Of a DNA stretch of 53,680 bases, positions 46,525 to 53,680 are shown one piece after another. This DNA comes from Methylophaga pinxianii. Its GTDB lineage: Bacteria > Pseudomonadota > Gammaproteobacteria > Nitrosococcales > Methylophagaceae. A program made the translations under genes and the position numbers. Numbering within the stretch: position 1 is the first letter of the stretch; each line of letters opens with the position of its first letter. Below the pieces are notes generated by a model. It was not told the origin of the DNA and ran no database searches. It saw only the letters and a program-made list of their open reading frames with translations. The stretch is from assembly GCF_020447225.1 (NCBI RefSeq), contig NZ_JAJAEO010000169.1, positions 1 to 53,680 of the forward strand. The letters run 5' to 3'.

Positions 46525-47393
46525 TGCTCCAATGTATTCAAGTCACTAAAACTGCTGAAAAAATCACCTTTCGGCTCAATAACCAGCAAATCATCTCCTT
46601 GGAAGATGTGTTTATAAGCACCTAAGCGGCGATAAAAGGAATAGAAATCCTCGTTCTGCCCATAGGCATCGGCATAGATTTGTGTAGCCAAAGCATCACC
46701 TTCACCTCGTAACATTTCAGACTGGCGATTGGCTTCAGCCAGAATAACAGTACGTTGTCTATCTGCATCCGAACGAATTTTTTCCGCCTCTTCTGCACCG
46801 CGAGACCGTAAATCTTTCGCGACACGCTCACGTTCCGCTTCCATTCGGGTATAAACAGATGTACTGACTTCTGTCGGTAAATCAATACGTTTAATACGAA
46901 CATTGACGACTTCAATACCAAATTCTGCTGAAATCCGGTTTGCTTCATCCATTAAGCCACTCACCATTTCAGAACGTTCACCGGATACCACTTCCTGAAT
47001 AGTACGACGTCCAAATTCAGCTCGTAAACCATCTTTGATGATTTGCGATAAGCGTAATCTGGCACTTTCCTCATCGCCACCCATTGAAGTGAAGTAATCC
47101 GCTACATTAGAAATACGCCATAAAATGAAAGAATCAACAATAACGTTTTTCTTTTCGCCAGTCAGATAACGGGCTGGTGTAGCATCTAAACTGAGAATTC
47201 GGCCATCAAAGCGACGCACTTCATTTACAAATGGAATTTTAAAATGAATACCGGGTTCAAAATCGGCTTGTTCAATTTGACCTAAACGAAGCAAAATAAC
47301 GCGCTCACGTTCATCTACAAAAAAGATAGCTGAACTTACCGTGATCAGTGCCAGAACAACAATAAAAATAATTGCAGTAAATTTAGAACTCAT
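46521..47393 (-). CDS. hflC: HflC, SPFH-family protease modulator
   Basis: HflC and HflK form a large membrane complex around the FtsH protease. The 290-residue protein has an N-terminal membrane helix (about 6-24), the FFVDERERVILLRLGQIE opening, and a SPFH domain (about 25-190, with FKIPFVNEVRRFDGRIL). An Ala/Glu/Arg-rich coiled coil (about 190-250) follows. It starts 2 bases after the hflK stop. Confidence 0.97.
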   Translation of the reverse strand: MSSKFTAIIFIVVLALITVSSAIFFVDERERVILLRLGQIEQADFEPGIHFKIPFVNEVRRFDGRILSLDATPARYLTGEKKNVIVDSFILWRISNVADYFTSMGGDEESARLRLSQIIKDGLRAEFGRRTIQEVVSGERSEMVSGLMDEANRISAEFGIEVVNVRIKRIDLPTEVSTSVYTRMEAERERVAKDLRSRGAEEAEKIRSDADRQRTVILAEANRQSEMLRGEGDALATQIYADAYGQNEDFYSFYRRLGAYKHIFQGDDLLVIEPKGDFFSSFSDLNTLEQ

Positions 47394-47395
47394 AA

Positions 47396-48604
47396 TTAAC
47401 GTCCTCCTCGGCTACGTGATCCATCTTGAGCAGAGGAACTCGTTGTGGATGTTGTGTTTGTTGTAGTCGGGTAATTTAAGTTATTTAAATCTACACGGGG
47501 CACCTTGTTACTACTGCTGCCCATTTTATCCAGTGGTAAGTACAAGACATTATTGCCACCACTTTCAACATCAACCATAACTTTCTGACTACGACTGTAA
47601 ACCGATTCCATCGCGTCAATATATAAACGTTCCTGGGTGATTAATGGAGCCTTTTCGTATTCCGTCATAACTTGTACAAATCGACTCGCTTCACCATTTG
47701 CTTTTGCAACGACTTGGCTCTTATAGGCTTCGGCTTCCTGAATTACTCGGAAAGCCTGACCACGAGCGCGTGGGATAATATCGTTTGCATAAGCCTCGGC
47801 TTCGTTTTTCTGTCTCACTTCGTCTTCACGTGCTTTAACCACGTCGGCAAAAGCTGACTGAACCTGTTCGGGGGGCTGGACATCCTGCATACTGACACTG
47901 GTTACTGTCAGACCAGTAGCATGAGCATCAAGCATGGCCTGTAAACGTTGCTCTGTTCTGGTAGCAACTTCACTACGACCTTCTGTTAATACAAAGTCCA
48001 TAGTCGATTGTCCAACAACTTCACGCACAGCACTTTCCATCATTTGACGTAAAATGGTGTCAGGAGTACGAACATTAAACAGATATTGTGCTGCATCATT
48101 TATACGATATTGACCGGCTATTTTTAAGTCGACAATATTTTCGTCATTCGTCAACATGAGAGACTCTGACAAAACATTGCTTTCTGGTCTGCCACCACTT
48201 GAACGGTAACCGATTTCAACTGAACGTATTTTGGCAACATCGACCACTTCAACTTTATCGATTGGATAAGGAAAGTGCCAATGGGGTCCAGGCATGGAGG
48301 TATGGCTGTACTGACCAAAACGCAGAACAACACCCCGTTCCGCAGGCTCTACGATGTAGATACCAGAAAGTAACCAAACCAACAGGATAATGGCAGCAAT
48401 TAATCCGGCGCCGATTGAGCCAGATTTGCTTCCACCTTCAGGCGGTTGGGTATTGTTACCACCACCGCTTTTACCGCCAAACATTCCAGCGAATTTCCGT
48501 TGTAGATTTTTTACTACTTCATCAAGATCGGGGGGGCCATCATTATTGCCACCGCGTTTACCCCATGGGTCTTTATCACCACTGCCGGGTTCGTTCCAAG
48601 CCAT
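47396..48604 (-). CDS. hflK: HflK, SPFH-family protease modulator
   Basis: HflK partners HflC in regulating FtsH. The 402-residue protein has a Gly/Asp/Asn-rich cytoplasmic N-terminus (GGNNDGPPDLDEVVKNLQRK), a membrane helix (about 65-84), and a SPFH domain beginning VEPAERGVVLRFGQY. A long coiled coil and a low-complexity Thr/Ser-rich tail follow. The ATG at 48604 has GGAG 6 bases upstream. A frame extension to 48616 is not supported. Confidence 0.97.
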   Translation of the reverse strand: MAWNEPGSGDKDPWGKRGGNNDGPPDLDEVVKNLQRKFAGMFGGKSGGGNNTQPPEGGSKSGSIGAGLIAAIILLVWLLSGIYIVEPAERGVVLRFGQYSHTSMPGPHWHFPYPIDKVEVVDVAKIRSVEIGYRSSGGRPESNVLSESLMLTNDENIVDLKIAGQYRINDAAQYLFNVRTPDTILRQMMESAVREVVGQSTMDFVLTEGRSEVATRTEQRLQAMLDAHATGLTVTSVSMQDVQPPEQVQSAFADVVKAREDEVRQKNEAEAYANDIIPRARGQAFRVIQEAEAYKSQVVAKANGEASRFVQVMTEYEKAPLITQERLYIDAMESVYSRSQKVMVDVESGGNNVLYLPLDKMGSSSNKVPRVDLNNLNYPTTTNTTSTTSSSAQDGSRSRGGR

Positions 48605-48697
48605 GTACCGCTCCAAAATTTAAATTAAGATTTTAATGTGGGAACCGAATGAATCTATTTTACGGACATGGGTGCCGATAGCAACCAAAAGTCCGTT

Positions 48698-49843
48698 TTA
48701 ATTGACTGGTTCTATCGTCAAGAGTTGCTCAGGAAAATATTCTTGCAATGCCAATCTTAGAAGCTCCAAGCCTTCGCCAGTATGAGCAGAAAGCCATATT
48801 CGACGAATTTTTCCTTGCTGATCTCTTTCCAGTTTGGGCTGGACGTTGTCCAAGCGGTCAATTTTGTTATAAATGATGAGTTGCGGCAACTCGTCAGCAC
48901 CTATTTGCTGTAGAACATCATCCACATGTTTCATTAACTCATCTCTGTCTGCTGCAGCAGCATCAACTACATGTAATAAAAGAGAAGCATCACGCGTTTC
49001 TTCAAGCGTCGAACTAAATGACTCGACCAAATCATGTGGCAACTGGCGGATGAATCCAACCGTATCGGCAAGTATCAAGGGTTCTGTATCAGCAATTCTG
49101 AATCTGCGCAGAGTAGGATCTAACGTTGCGAATAAACGATCATCAGCATAAACATCTGAAGCCGTCATTCGATTAAAAAGCGTCGATTTACCCACATTGG
49201 TATAGCCAACCAGCGAAACAACCGGTACCCCTGCTCTCTGACGAGAACGACGGCCTTGATCACGTTGCGATCGAACTTTTTCCAGTCGCTTTTTGAGAGA
49301 TTTAATTCGTTGGCCTAGTAAACGTCTATCGGTTTCAAGTTGCGTCTCGCCTGGTCCACGTAAACCGATACCACCTTTTTGTCTTTCCAAGTGAGTCCAG
49401 CCACGCACTAGTCGAGTTGAGAGATGCTGTAACTGTGCTAATTCGACCTGTAGCTTGCCTTCATGTGACCGGGCTCTGCGGGCAAAGATATCAAGTATCA
49501 GACCCGTTCGACCTAAAACACGACATTTCAGGCGTTGTTCCAGATTGCGTTCCTGACTTGGAGATAATTCATGATTAAAAATTACTACCGCTGCATCATT
49601 TGCAGCGACTAATTCCGCTATTTCTTCAACTTTACCGGTTCCGGCAAAGTATTTTGAATCAGGTCTCTGACGTTTACCGTGCACCACAGCCGAGACGGCA
49701 GCACCTGTTGAATTAACCAGTTCGAAAAATTCTTGTTGGGTTTCATCAAAGTCTCGATCATTAAAATCGAGATGAACCAGAACTACTGATTCTTGTTCAG
49801 CATTTTTTTCAAATGCAGCATTGCTATCAGGTCTGTCAAACAA
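48698..49843 (-). CDS. hflX: GTPase HflX (short C-terminus)
   Basis: HflX is a ribosome-associated GTPase that splits stalled ribosomes. The 381-residue protein has an N-terminal HflX domain with YFAGTGKVEEIAELV and LQVELAQLQHLSTRLVRG, followed by HLERQKGGIGLRGPGETQLE. The G domain has GYTNVGKST (213-221), DTVGFIRQLP and NKID. It ends soon after the G domain and lacks the C-terminal extension of longer relatives such as the enteric enzyme. The start is TTG at 49843 (MFDRPDS, matching the conserved MFDR start) with AGGGAG upstream. It is 13 bases downstream of hfq. Confidence 0.96.
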   Translation of the reverse strand: MFDRPDSNAAFEKNAEQESVVLVHLDFNDRDFDETQQEFFELVNSTGAAVSAVVHGKRQRPDSKYFAGTGKVEEIAELVAANDAAVVIFNHELSPSQERNLEQRLKCRVLGRTGLILDIFARRARSHEGKLQVELAQLQHLSTRLVRGWTHLERQKGGIGLRGPGETQLETDRRLLGQRIKSLKKRLEKVRSQRDQGRRSRQRAGVPVVSLVGYTNVGKSTLFNRMTASDVYADDRLFATLDPTLRRFRIADTEPLILADTVGFIRQLPHDLVESFSSTLEETRDASLLLHVVDAAAADRDELMKHVDDVLQQIGADELPQLIIYNKIDRLDNVQPKLERDQQGKIRRIWLSAHTGEGLELLRLALQEYFPEQLLTIEPVN

Positions 49844-49856
49844 TCAATAAACTCCC

Positions 49857-50081
49857 TTATTCATCCTGGGTTATTTGAACATTGCGAGCAGGAACAATAG
49901 TAGAGATTGCATGTTTATATACCATTTGATTTACAGAGTTCTTGAGTAAGATGACAAATTGATCAAATGAATCAATTTGCCCCTGTAATTTAATACCATT
50001 TACAAGGTATATTGACACCGGAACATTTTCTCGACGTAATGCATTTAAAAAAGGATCCTGCAAGGATTGGGCTTTAGCCAT
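49857..50081 (-). CDS. hfq: RNA chaperone Hfq
   Basis: Hfq pairs small RNAs with mRNAs. The 74-residue protein has the Sm1 motif ([27 protein letters not shown] split across 8-38) and the Sm2 motif [13 protein letters not shown]. The C-terminal tail after the Sm core is very short (NVQITQDE). The ATG at 50081 has GGAG 6 bases upstream and gives the conserved [11 protein letters not shown] start. A second ATG 12 bases upstream is rejected. The miaA-hfq-hflX order is standard. Confidence 0.98.
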   Translation of the reverse strand: MAKAQSLQDPFLNALRRENVPVSIYLVNGIKLQGQIDSFDQFVILLKNSVNQMVYKHAISTIVPARNVQITQDE

Positions 50082-50154
50082 TGTCGACTCCATCGTTGTT
50101 ATTATTGTTAAACTTCAAGGTGTATTAGGCATTCTAAAAGGCTACGCAAAATCG

Positions 50155-51111
50155 TCAAGCTTTATCGGCTTCAGCCAATTTACAACGCACGAAATCTAAC
50201 ACCTGCTTTTCTGGTAAATCTATGCCACTATCAAACCAGACACCATCTTTTTGTGCTCTTAACCATGTTAATTGGCGTTTTGCCATTTGCCTTGTAGCGA
50301 TGATTGCTTTTTCAATAAACGTTGATTCATCATATTCACCGCTCAAGAAAGACCAAGCCTGTCTATAGCCTACAGCGCGAATAGATGGTAACGAGCAATG
50401 CAGATCGCCACGATCATAGAGATTTTTTACTTCACTAATAAAACCGGCTTGCATCATCTTTTGATAACGGTCTGCAATCCGTTTATGTAGAATTTTTCTA
50501 TCAAAAGGAGACACAATAACTTTAATCACTTTATATGGCAGCAAAAACTCTGAATATTGGGTTAATTCAGTCAAGGATTTACCTGAAAGCTCATAGACTT
50601 CTAAAGCACGTAATAGTCTTTGTGGATCATTAAGGTGAATACGTTTTGCTGAAACGGGGTCTACCTCGGACAATCGTTTATGCAAAGCAGATAAACCATA
50701 TTCCTCTAGCTGCTCCTGAAGTCTTTCTCGAACATGTATATCTGCTTCTGGTAAATCAGCGATACCATATTGCAATGTTTTAAAGTAAAGCATAGTTCCG
50801 CCGACCAGCAAAGGGATCTTGCCACGGCGGGTAATATCAGCCATTAACGTCAGGGCATCTTGTCGAAACCGTCCGGCTGAATACGTTTCCTTTGGATCAA
50901 TAATATTGACCAGGTGATGGGGAAACTTTTTTAAAGTTCCAACACCTGGTTTTGCCGTACCAATATCCATCTGACGGTAAATAAGTGCAGAGTCCACACT
51001 AATAATTTCGACAGGCAAATGTTGGGACAGAAATAAGGCCAAATCTGTTTTTCCGGCTGCCGTTGGCCCCATTAAAAAGATTGCTGGTGGTGCGTATTGG
51101 CCTTGCAACAA
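50155..51111 (-). CDS. miaA: tRNA dimethylallyltransferase MiaA
   Basis: MiaA adds dimethylallyl to A37 of tRNAs reading UNN codons. The 318-residue protein has AIFLMGPTAAGKTDLA (P-loop 15-22), VEIISVDSALIYRQMDIGTAKP, LLVGGTMLYFKTLQYGI, and NDPQRLLRALEVYELSGK. The start is TTG at 51111 (or the adjacent TTG at 51108). The first ATG is within the P-loop, so a non-ATG start is required. It is 9 bases downstream of rho, itself unusual because hfq and miaA commonly follow mutL. Confidence 0.96.
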   Translation of the reverse strand: MLQGQYAPPAIFLMGPTAAGKTDLALFLSQHLPVEIISVDSALIYRQMDIGTAKPGVGTLKKFPHHLVNIIDPKETYSAGRFRQDALTLMADITRRGKIPLLVGGTMLYFKTLQYGIADLPEADIHVRERLQEQLEEYGLSALHKRLSEVDPVSAKRIHLNDPQRLLRALEVYELSGKSLTELTQYSEFLLPYKVIKVIVSPFDRKILHKRIADRYQKMMQAGFISEVKNLYDRGDLHCSLPSIRAVGYRQAWSFLSGEYDESTFIEKAIIATRQMAKRQLTWLRAQKDGVWFDSGIDLPEKQVLDFVRCKLAEADKA

Positions 51112-51120
51112 GTTTATTTA

Positions 51121-52380
51121 TTACCCTTGTTTCATTGAGTCAAAAAACTCAACATTCGTTTTTGTCGACTTCAAACGATCCATCAAAAACTCCATTGCTT
51201 CGATGGGCTCCATTGGAGCCAGAATCTTGCGTAGAATCCACAGTTTCTGAAGATCTTCTTCATTTGTCAGTAACTCTTCGCGGCGTGTGCCCGAGCGTGT
51301 TACGTTAATTGCAGGGTATATGCGACGGTCGGCAAGTTTGCGTTCAAGTAACACTTCCATATTACCTGTACCTTTAAACTCTTCGAAAATAACTTCATCC
51401 ATGCGTGAACCGGTTTCTATCAAGGCCGTTGCAATGATGGTTAAGCTACCGCCTTCTTCAATGTTACGAGCCGCACCAAAGAAACGTTTAGGTCGTTGTA
51501 ACGCATTTGCATCAACACCACCGGTCAAAACCTTACCAGAGGAGGGTGAAACGGTATTATAGGCACGAGCTAAGCGAGTAATTGAATCCAACAGAATTAC
51601 AACATCATGCTTGTGTTCCACGAGTCGTTTTGCTTTTTCAATAACCATTTCTGCTACTTGTACATGACGTGTGGCAGGCTCATCAAAAGTACTTGAAACG
51701 ACTTCGCCCCTTACTGAACGTTGCATTTCAGTAACCTCTTCCGGGCGCTCATCAATCAACAATACAATAAGATCGCTTTCAGGATAATTCGATGCAATCG
51801 ATTGTGCAATTGACTGTAAAATCATTGTTTTACCAGACTTTGGTGGAGCAACAACCAAACCACGCTGGCCTTTACCAATTGGTGCAGCTAAATCAATAAT
51901 TCGGGCAGTTAAATCTTCTGTACTGCCATTACCACGCTCAAGATTGAAACGTTCGTTTGCAAAGAGTGGGGTAAGGTTTTCAAAGGGAACTTTATTACGG
52001 GAATTTTCGGGTTTTTCGTAGTTAATCTCATCGACTTTTACTAAAGCAAAATAACGCTCACTGTCTTTAGGTGGACGAATTTTACCTTTAATCGTATCGC
52101 CGGTTCGTAAATGGAACCTTCTTATTTGGCTCGGTGAAACATAAATATCATCAGGACCCGCTACATATGAATCTTCAGGAGAACGTAAAAAGCCAAACCC
52201 ATCTGGTAATAACTCTAATACGCCTGTAGTGTAAACATCGTCACCTTGTTTAGCATGTGCTTTTACAAGTGCAAAAATAAGCTCTTGTTTTCGGTTTCGG
52301 GCAAGGCCCTCGAGATTCATGGAGAGTGCAAGTTCCATTAATTCAGCAGCGGACTGCTTTTTCAGTTCTGTCAGATTCAT
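51121..52380 (-). CDS. rho: Transcription termination factor Rho
   Basis: Rho is the hexameric RNA helicase that ends transcription. The 419-residue protein has an N-terminal Rho-N helix bundle (1-45) and an RNA-binding cold-shock-like domain (about 50-125, with [16 protein letters not shown]). The ATPase core has Walker A APPKSGKT (178-185), the [16 protein letters not shown] stretch, the Q-loop/R-loop region and [19 protein letters not shown]. Length is standard. It is transcribed in front of miaA. trxA, often upstream, is absent here. A 246-base leader separates it from the divergent Slp gene. Confidence 0.99.
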   Translation of the reverse strand: MNLTELKKQSAAELMELALSMNLEGLARNRKQELIFALVKAHAKQGDDVYTTGVLELLPDGFGFLRSPEDSYVAGPDDIYVSPSQIRRFHLRTGDTIKGKIRPPKDSERYFALVKVDEINYEKPENSRNKVPFENLTPLFANERFNLERGNGSTEDLTARIIDLAAPIGKGQRGLVVAPPKSGKTMILQSIAQSIASNYPESDLIVLLIDERPEEVTEMQRSVRGEVVSSTFDEPATRHVQVAEMVIEKAKRLVEHKHDVVILLDSITRLARAYNTVSPSSGKVLTGGVDANALQRPKRFFGAARNIEEGGSLTIIATALIETGSRMDEVIFEEFKGTGNMEVLLERKLADRRIYPAINVTRSGTRREELLTNEEDLQKLWILRKILAPMEPIEAMEFLMDRLKSTKTNVEFFDSMKQG

Positions 52381-52423
52381 GTATTACCTAAAATGGGTTT
52401 TTATATCAGAATTGCCTTGGATG

Positions 52424-52438
52424 CGCGTGGAGAACGCG
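52424..52438 (-). promoter_or_regulatory. Hairpin in the rho leader
   Basis: An inverted repeat (CGCGT / ACGCG, 5-base loop) lies about 45 bases upstream of the rho ATG within the 246-base region between rho and the divergent lipoprotein gene. Rho genes in other bacteria are autoregulated in their leader. A function for this small hairpin is only a suggestion. I see no convincing terminator or small open reading frame in the leader. Confidence 0.25.
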
Positions 52439-52626
52439 ATGTCTATGAAGTTTGGGAGATATGACCAGAAAATTGCCAGCAAGAATATCAGGAATTGGTA
52501 TAGTCGTCCAGCATTTTTGGGAAAAAACTCCTTAGTGGAAATTTTAGTTGTTAATTTTGTGCTTAGTGAAACTAATAGTACATGTGTTTTGTTCTAATAA
52601 GGTAAACAATTTGAAAGAGGCTTTAA

Positions 52627-53184
52627 ATGACTAAGTGGTCTGCGTTTTCCGTGGCAAGTTTGCTTTTCATGGTGCTGACGGGCTGTAGTAATATTCCGAA
52701 ACAGATTACTACAGCTCCGCTTAATGATCTTCAGCTTAGTAAAGTTCGTGATCAAGTAGAAAACTTTCAAAACCAACAAGTCCGCTGGGGTGGCGAAGTC
52801 GTCAGTGTAGAAAATAACAATGATGTATCGCTTGTTCAGATCGTTCAATATCCCCTCAATAATTATGGCAAACCGGTTACTACTAAATCCAGTGAAGGAC
52901 GTTTTATAGCCAAAACAGATGAATTTATTGATCCCGTCGTTTTTAAAGAAGGAACACTACTCACATTTACGGGGATTGTGGATGGTGAGACGGTTCGTAA
53001 GATAGACCAGAAAGAATTAACCATGCCAGTAATTAATGTTACGTATATGTATAGATGGCAAATATATCCTACGGTTCAAAGAGATCCGTTTTATGACCCA
53101 TTTTATTACAATGGCTTTTATCCCTATCATGGTTACTATGATAGGTTTTGGTATCACCCTCGATTCGGATATAGATATTATTAA
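52627..53184 (+). CDS. Slp-family outer-membrane lipoprotein
   Basis: The 185-residue protein has a lipoprotein signal ending in VLTGC (lipidated C20) and the Slp domain (about 30-145) with VRWGGEVVSVENNND, VQIVQYPLNNYGKP and FTGIVDGE. An unusual aromatic tail (about 150-185) is rich in Tyr, Phe, His, Asp and Pro. Slp lipoproteins are induced by starvation or stress in enterics. AAGAGG lies 6 bases before the ATG. It is divergent from rho. The expected downstream terminator is weak (AGGG...CCCT at 53206-53220). Confidence 0.93.
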   Translation: MTKWSAFSVASLLFMVLTGCSNIPKQITTAPLNDLQLSKVRDQVENFQNQQVRWGGEVVSVENNNDVSLVQIVQYPLNNYGKPVTTKSSEGRFIAKTDEFIDPVVFKEGTLLTFTGIVDGETVRKIDQKELTMPVINVTYMYRWQIYPTVQRDPFYDPFYYNGFYPYHGYYDRFWYHPRFGYRYY

Positions 53185-53680
53185 TAAACTTGAACGCATT
53201 TAAGCAGGGATTTAAACCCTTCGTTTGATTATATATTTCTAACGCCTAATGTAAATTTACTGTCTGCCGGATATTTAACTGGCAGCTTATGTAGAAAACA
53301 TGCCGGTATCATTATCTTTCTATCACAGAAAGATGTTCATTAAGCTCGGAAATATGCCACTCTTCTATATTGACGCCTTCGATAAGTCCCTTTAATTCTG
53401 GCCCGGCTTCTCCTTGGTTTATCACCACCTCCCGGATCCTGTGGGCTCTCGTTCTGCCAAGAACCGGGCTGGTACGGAGCTTGCGGCCACCGGCCTGTCG
53501 TGCCGGCCAGGTGAACGCCTGGCATTGTTGGTGACCTATCCAAAGCCTCGCAGTTATTCTCATGCATGTGATGTGCGCCGGGAACGCAGAAGCGGTTATC
53601 GGTCACTCTGTTCAAGTAAGTCACATTGTCTAAACGATAGAGAAAAAAAGGCCAATCTCGCTCGAGATTGGCCTTTTCTA
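53185..53680. other. Intergenic region with GC-rich, hairpin-dense segment of unknown nature
   Basis: After the Slp stop there is about 120 bases of AT-rich sequence, then a clearly more GC-rich segment (about 53395-53610). It contains several possible helices: GCCCGG at 53401 with CCGGGC at 53463, CCGGC / GCCGG near 53490-53507, CCAGG / CCTGG near 53507-53522, and GTGACC at 53531 with GGTCAC at 53600. Two minus-strand open frames (53312-53563 and 53340-53624) overlap here. One of them ends in a plausible protein-like stretch, but neither is recognisable. It could be a structured RNA ending at the terminator at 53646-53677, or a decayed gene or mobile fragment. Confidence 0.35.
53646..53677. 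terminator. Strong bidirectional rho-independent terminator at the right edge
   Basis: A 13-base perfect stem (AAAAGGCCAATCT / AGATTGGCCTTTT) with a 6-base CGCTCG loop is followed by a T tract on the minus strand (complement of the A-run at 53643-53649) and TTTT on the plus strand. It would end a plus-strand transcript through the GC-rich segment or a minus-strand gene beyond the window. Confidence 0.88.

Noticed and set aside
53206-53220. Terminator directly after the Slp gene
   Set aside because: The AGGG/CCCT stem is only 4 bases around a self-complementary TTTAAA, with a poor T tract. It is too weak to call.
53300-53325. Fur-box-like GATAATGAT near the end of the Slp downstream region
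   Set aside because: Only about half of the consensus is present and it is not in front of a supported gene.
53590-53610. GGTTATCGGTCA resembles the 3' end of RNase P RNA
   Set aside because: The hallmark upstream RNase P core (GAGGAAAGTCC and related conserved regions) is absent from the window end on either strand, so the match is probably chance.
53340-53624. 94-residue minus-strand open frame in the GC-rich segment
   Set aside because: It overlaps another minus-strand frame, has an Arg-heavy, unrecognisable product and no ribosome-binding site. It is not annotated as a gene and is only discussed as a rival idea.

Overview
The window is a dense, roughly 45% GC stretch of a gammaproteobacterial chromosome. 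The support is the hfq-hflX-hflK-hflC-DUF2065-hisZ-purA block, clpS-clpA, the glyA-nrdR-ribD-ribE-ribB block, pcnB-folK-panB-panC-panD, lpxB-rnhB and an Slp lipoprotein. Base composition and protein style fit a Methylophaga/Piscirickettsiaceae-like bacterium, but that placement is an impression and no marker gene here proves it. I saw no rRNA, tRNA, CRISPR array, prophage, integrase or intact insertion sequence.

Layout. 1-7409 (+): late cobalamin pathway operon, from a 5'-truncated cobyrinate a,c-diamide synthase through bluB, cbiB, cobD, cbiP, cobU, cobT and cobS to the corrinoid adenosyltransferase. Most genes overlap by a few bases. 7410-7777: a long AT-rich convergent gap with several DnaA-box-like words and a bidirectional terminator. 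7778-13117 (-): clpA, clpS, grxD, serB, ppa and a TauE/SafE permease. 13228-24624: mixed-strand genes, namely a MATE transporter, a pseudouridine synthase, a DUF4124 protein, a MIF-like protein, proS, class I fumarase, a CopD-like membrane protein, a lytic transglycosylase, a YdcF-like protein, an aspartyl protease, a DUF533 protein and an unrecognised CXXCH-containing protein. 24621-28542 (-): a CNNM-type transporter and a P2-type cation ATPase. 28684-31639: a Rossmann-fold protein, a YchJ-like protein and a two-domain OlsF-like acyltransferase with a candidate Pho-box array upstream. 31777-36370 (-): panD, panC, panB, deoxynucleoside kinase, folK and pcnB. 36422-42801 (-): rnhB, lpxB, ribB, ribE, ribD, nrdR and glyA. 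42921-43784 (+): a hydroxyisobutyrate-dehydrogenase-like protein. 43843-52380 (-): purA, hisZ, DUF2065, hflC, hflK, hflX, hfq, miaA and rho. 52627-53184 (+): Slp lipoprotein. 53185-53680: no confident gene, but a GC-rich, hairpin-dense segment ending in a strong bidirectional terminator.

How the genes work together. The cob operon takes cobyrinate to adenosylcobalamin and includes aerobic synthesis of its lower ligand. The pan genes make pantoate, beta-alanine and pantothenate. The rib genes cover most riboflavin steps, but the RibB here has lost the GTP cyclohydrolase II zinc ligands, so that first step must be encoded elsewhere. ClpS/ClpA and HflK/HflC are protein quality-control modules. 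Hfq, PcnB, MiaA, HflX and Rho act in RNA metabolism and translation.

The most interesting observations are: (1) four CTGTCAT-like words phased at exactly 11 bp upstream of the OlsF-like gene, suggesting phosphate-starvation control of ornithine-lipid synthesis; (2) the GC-rich, possibly structured-RNA segment at the right end; (3) the DnaA-box cluster in the 368-bp cobO/clpA gap; and (4) a membrane-anchored protein combining a haem-c-type CXXCH motif with a permuted-papain-like His/Cys pair.
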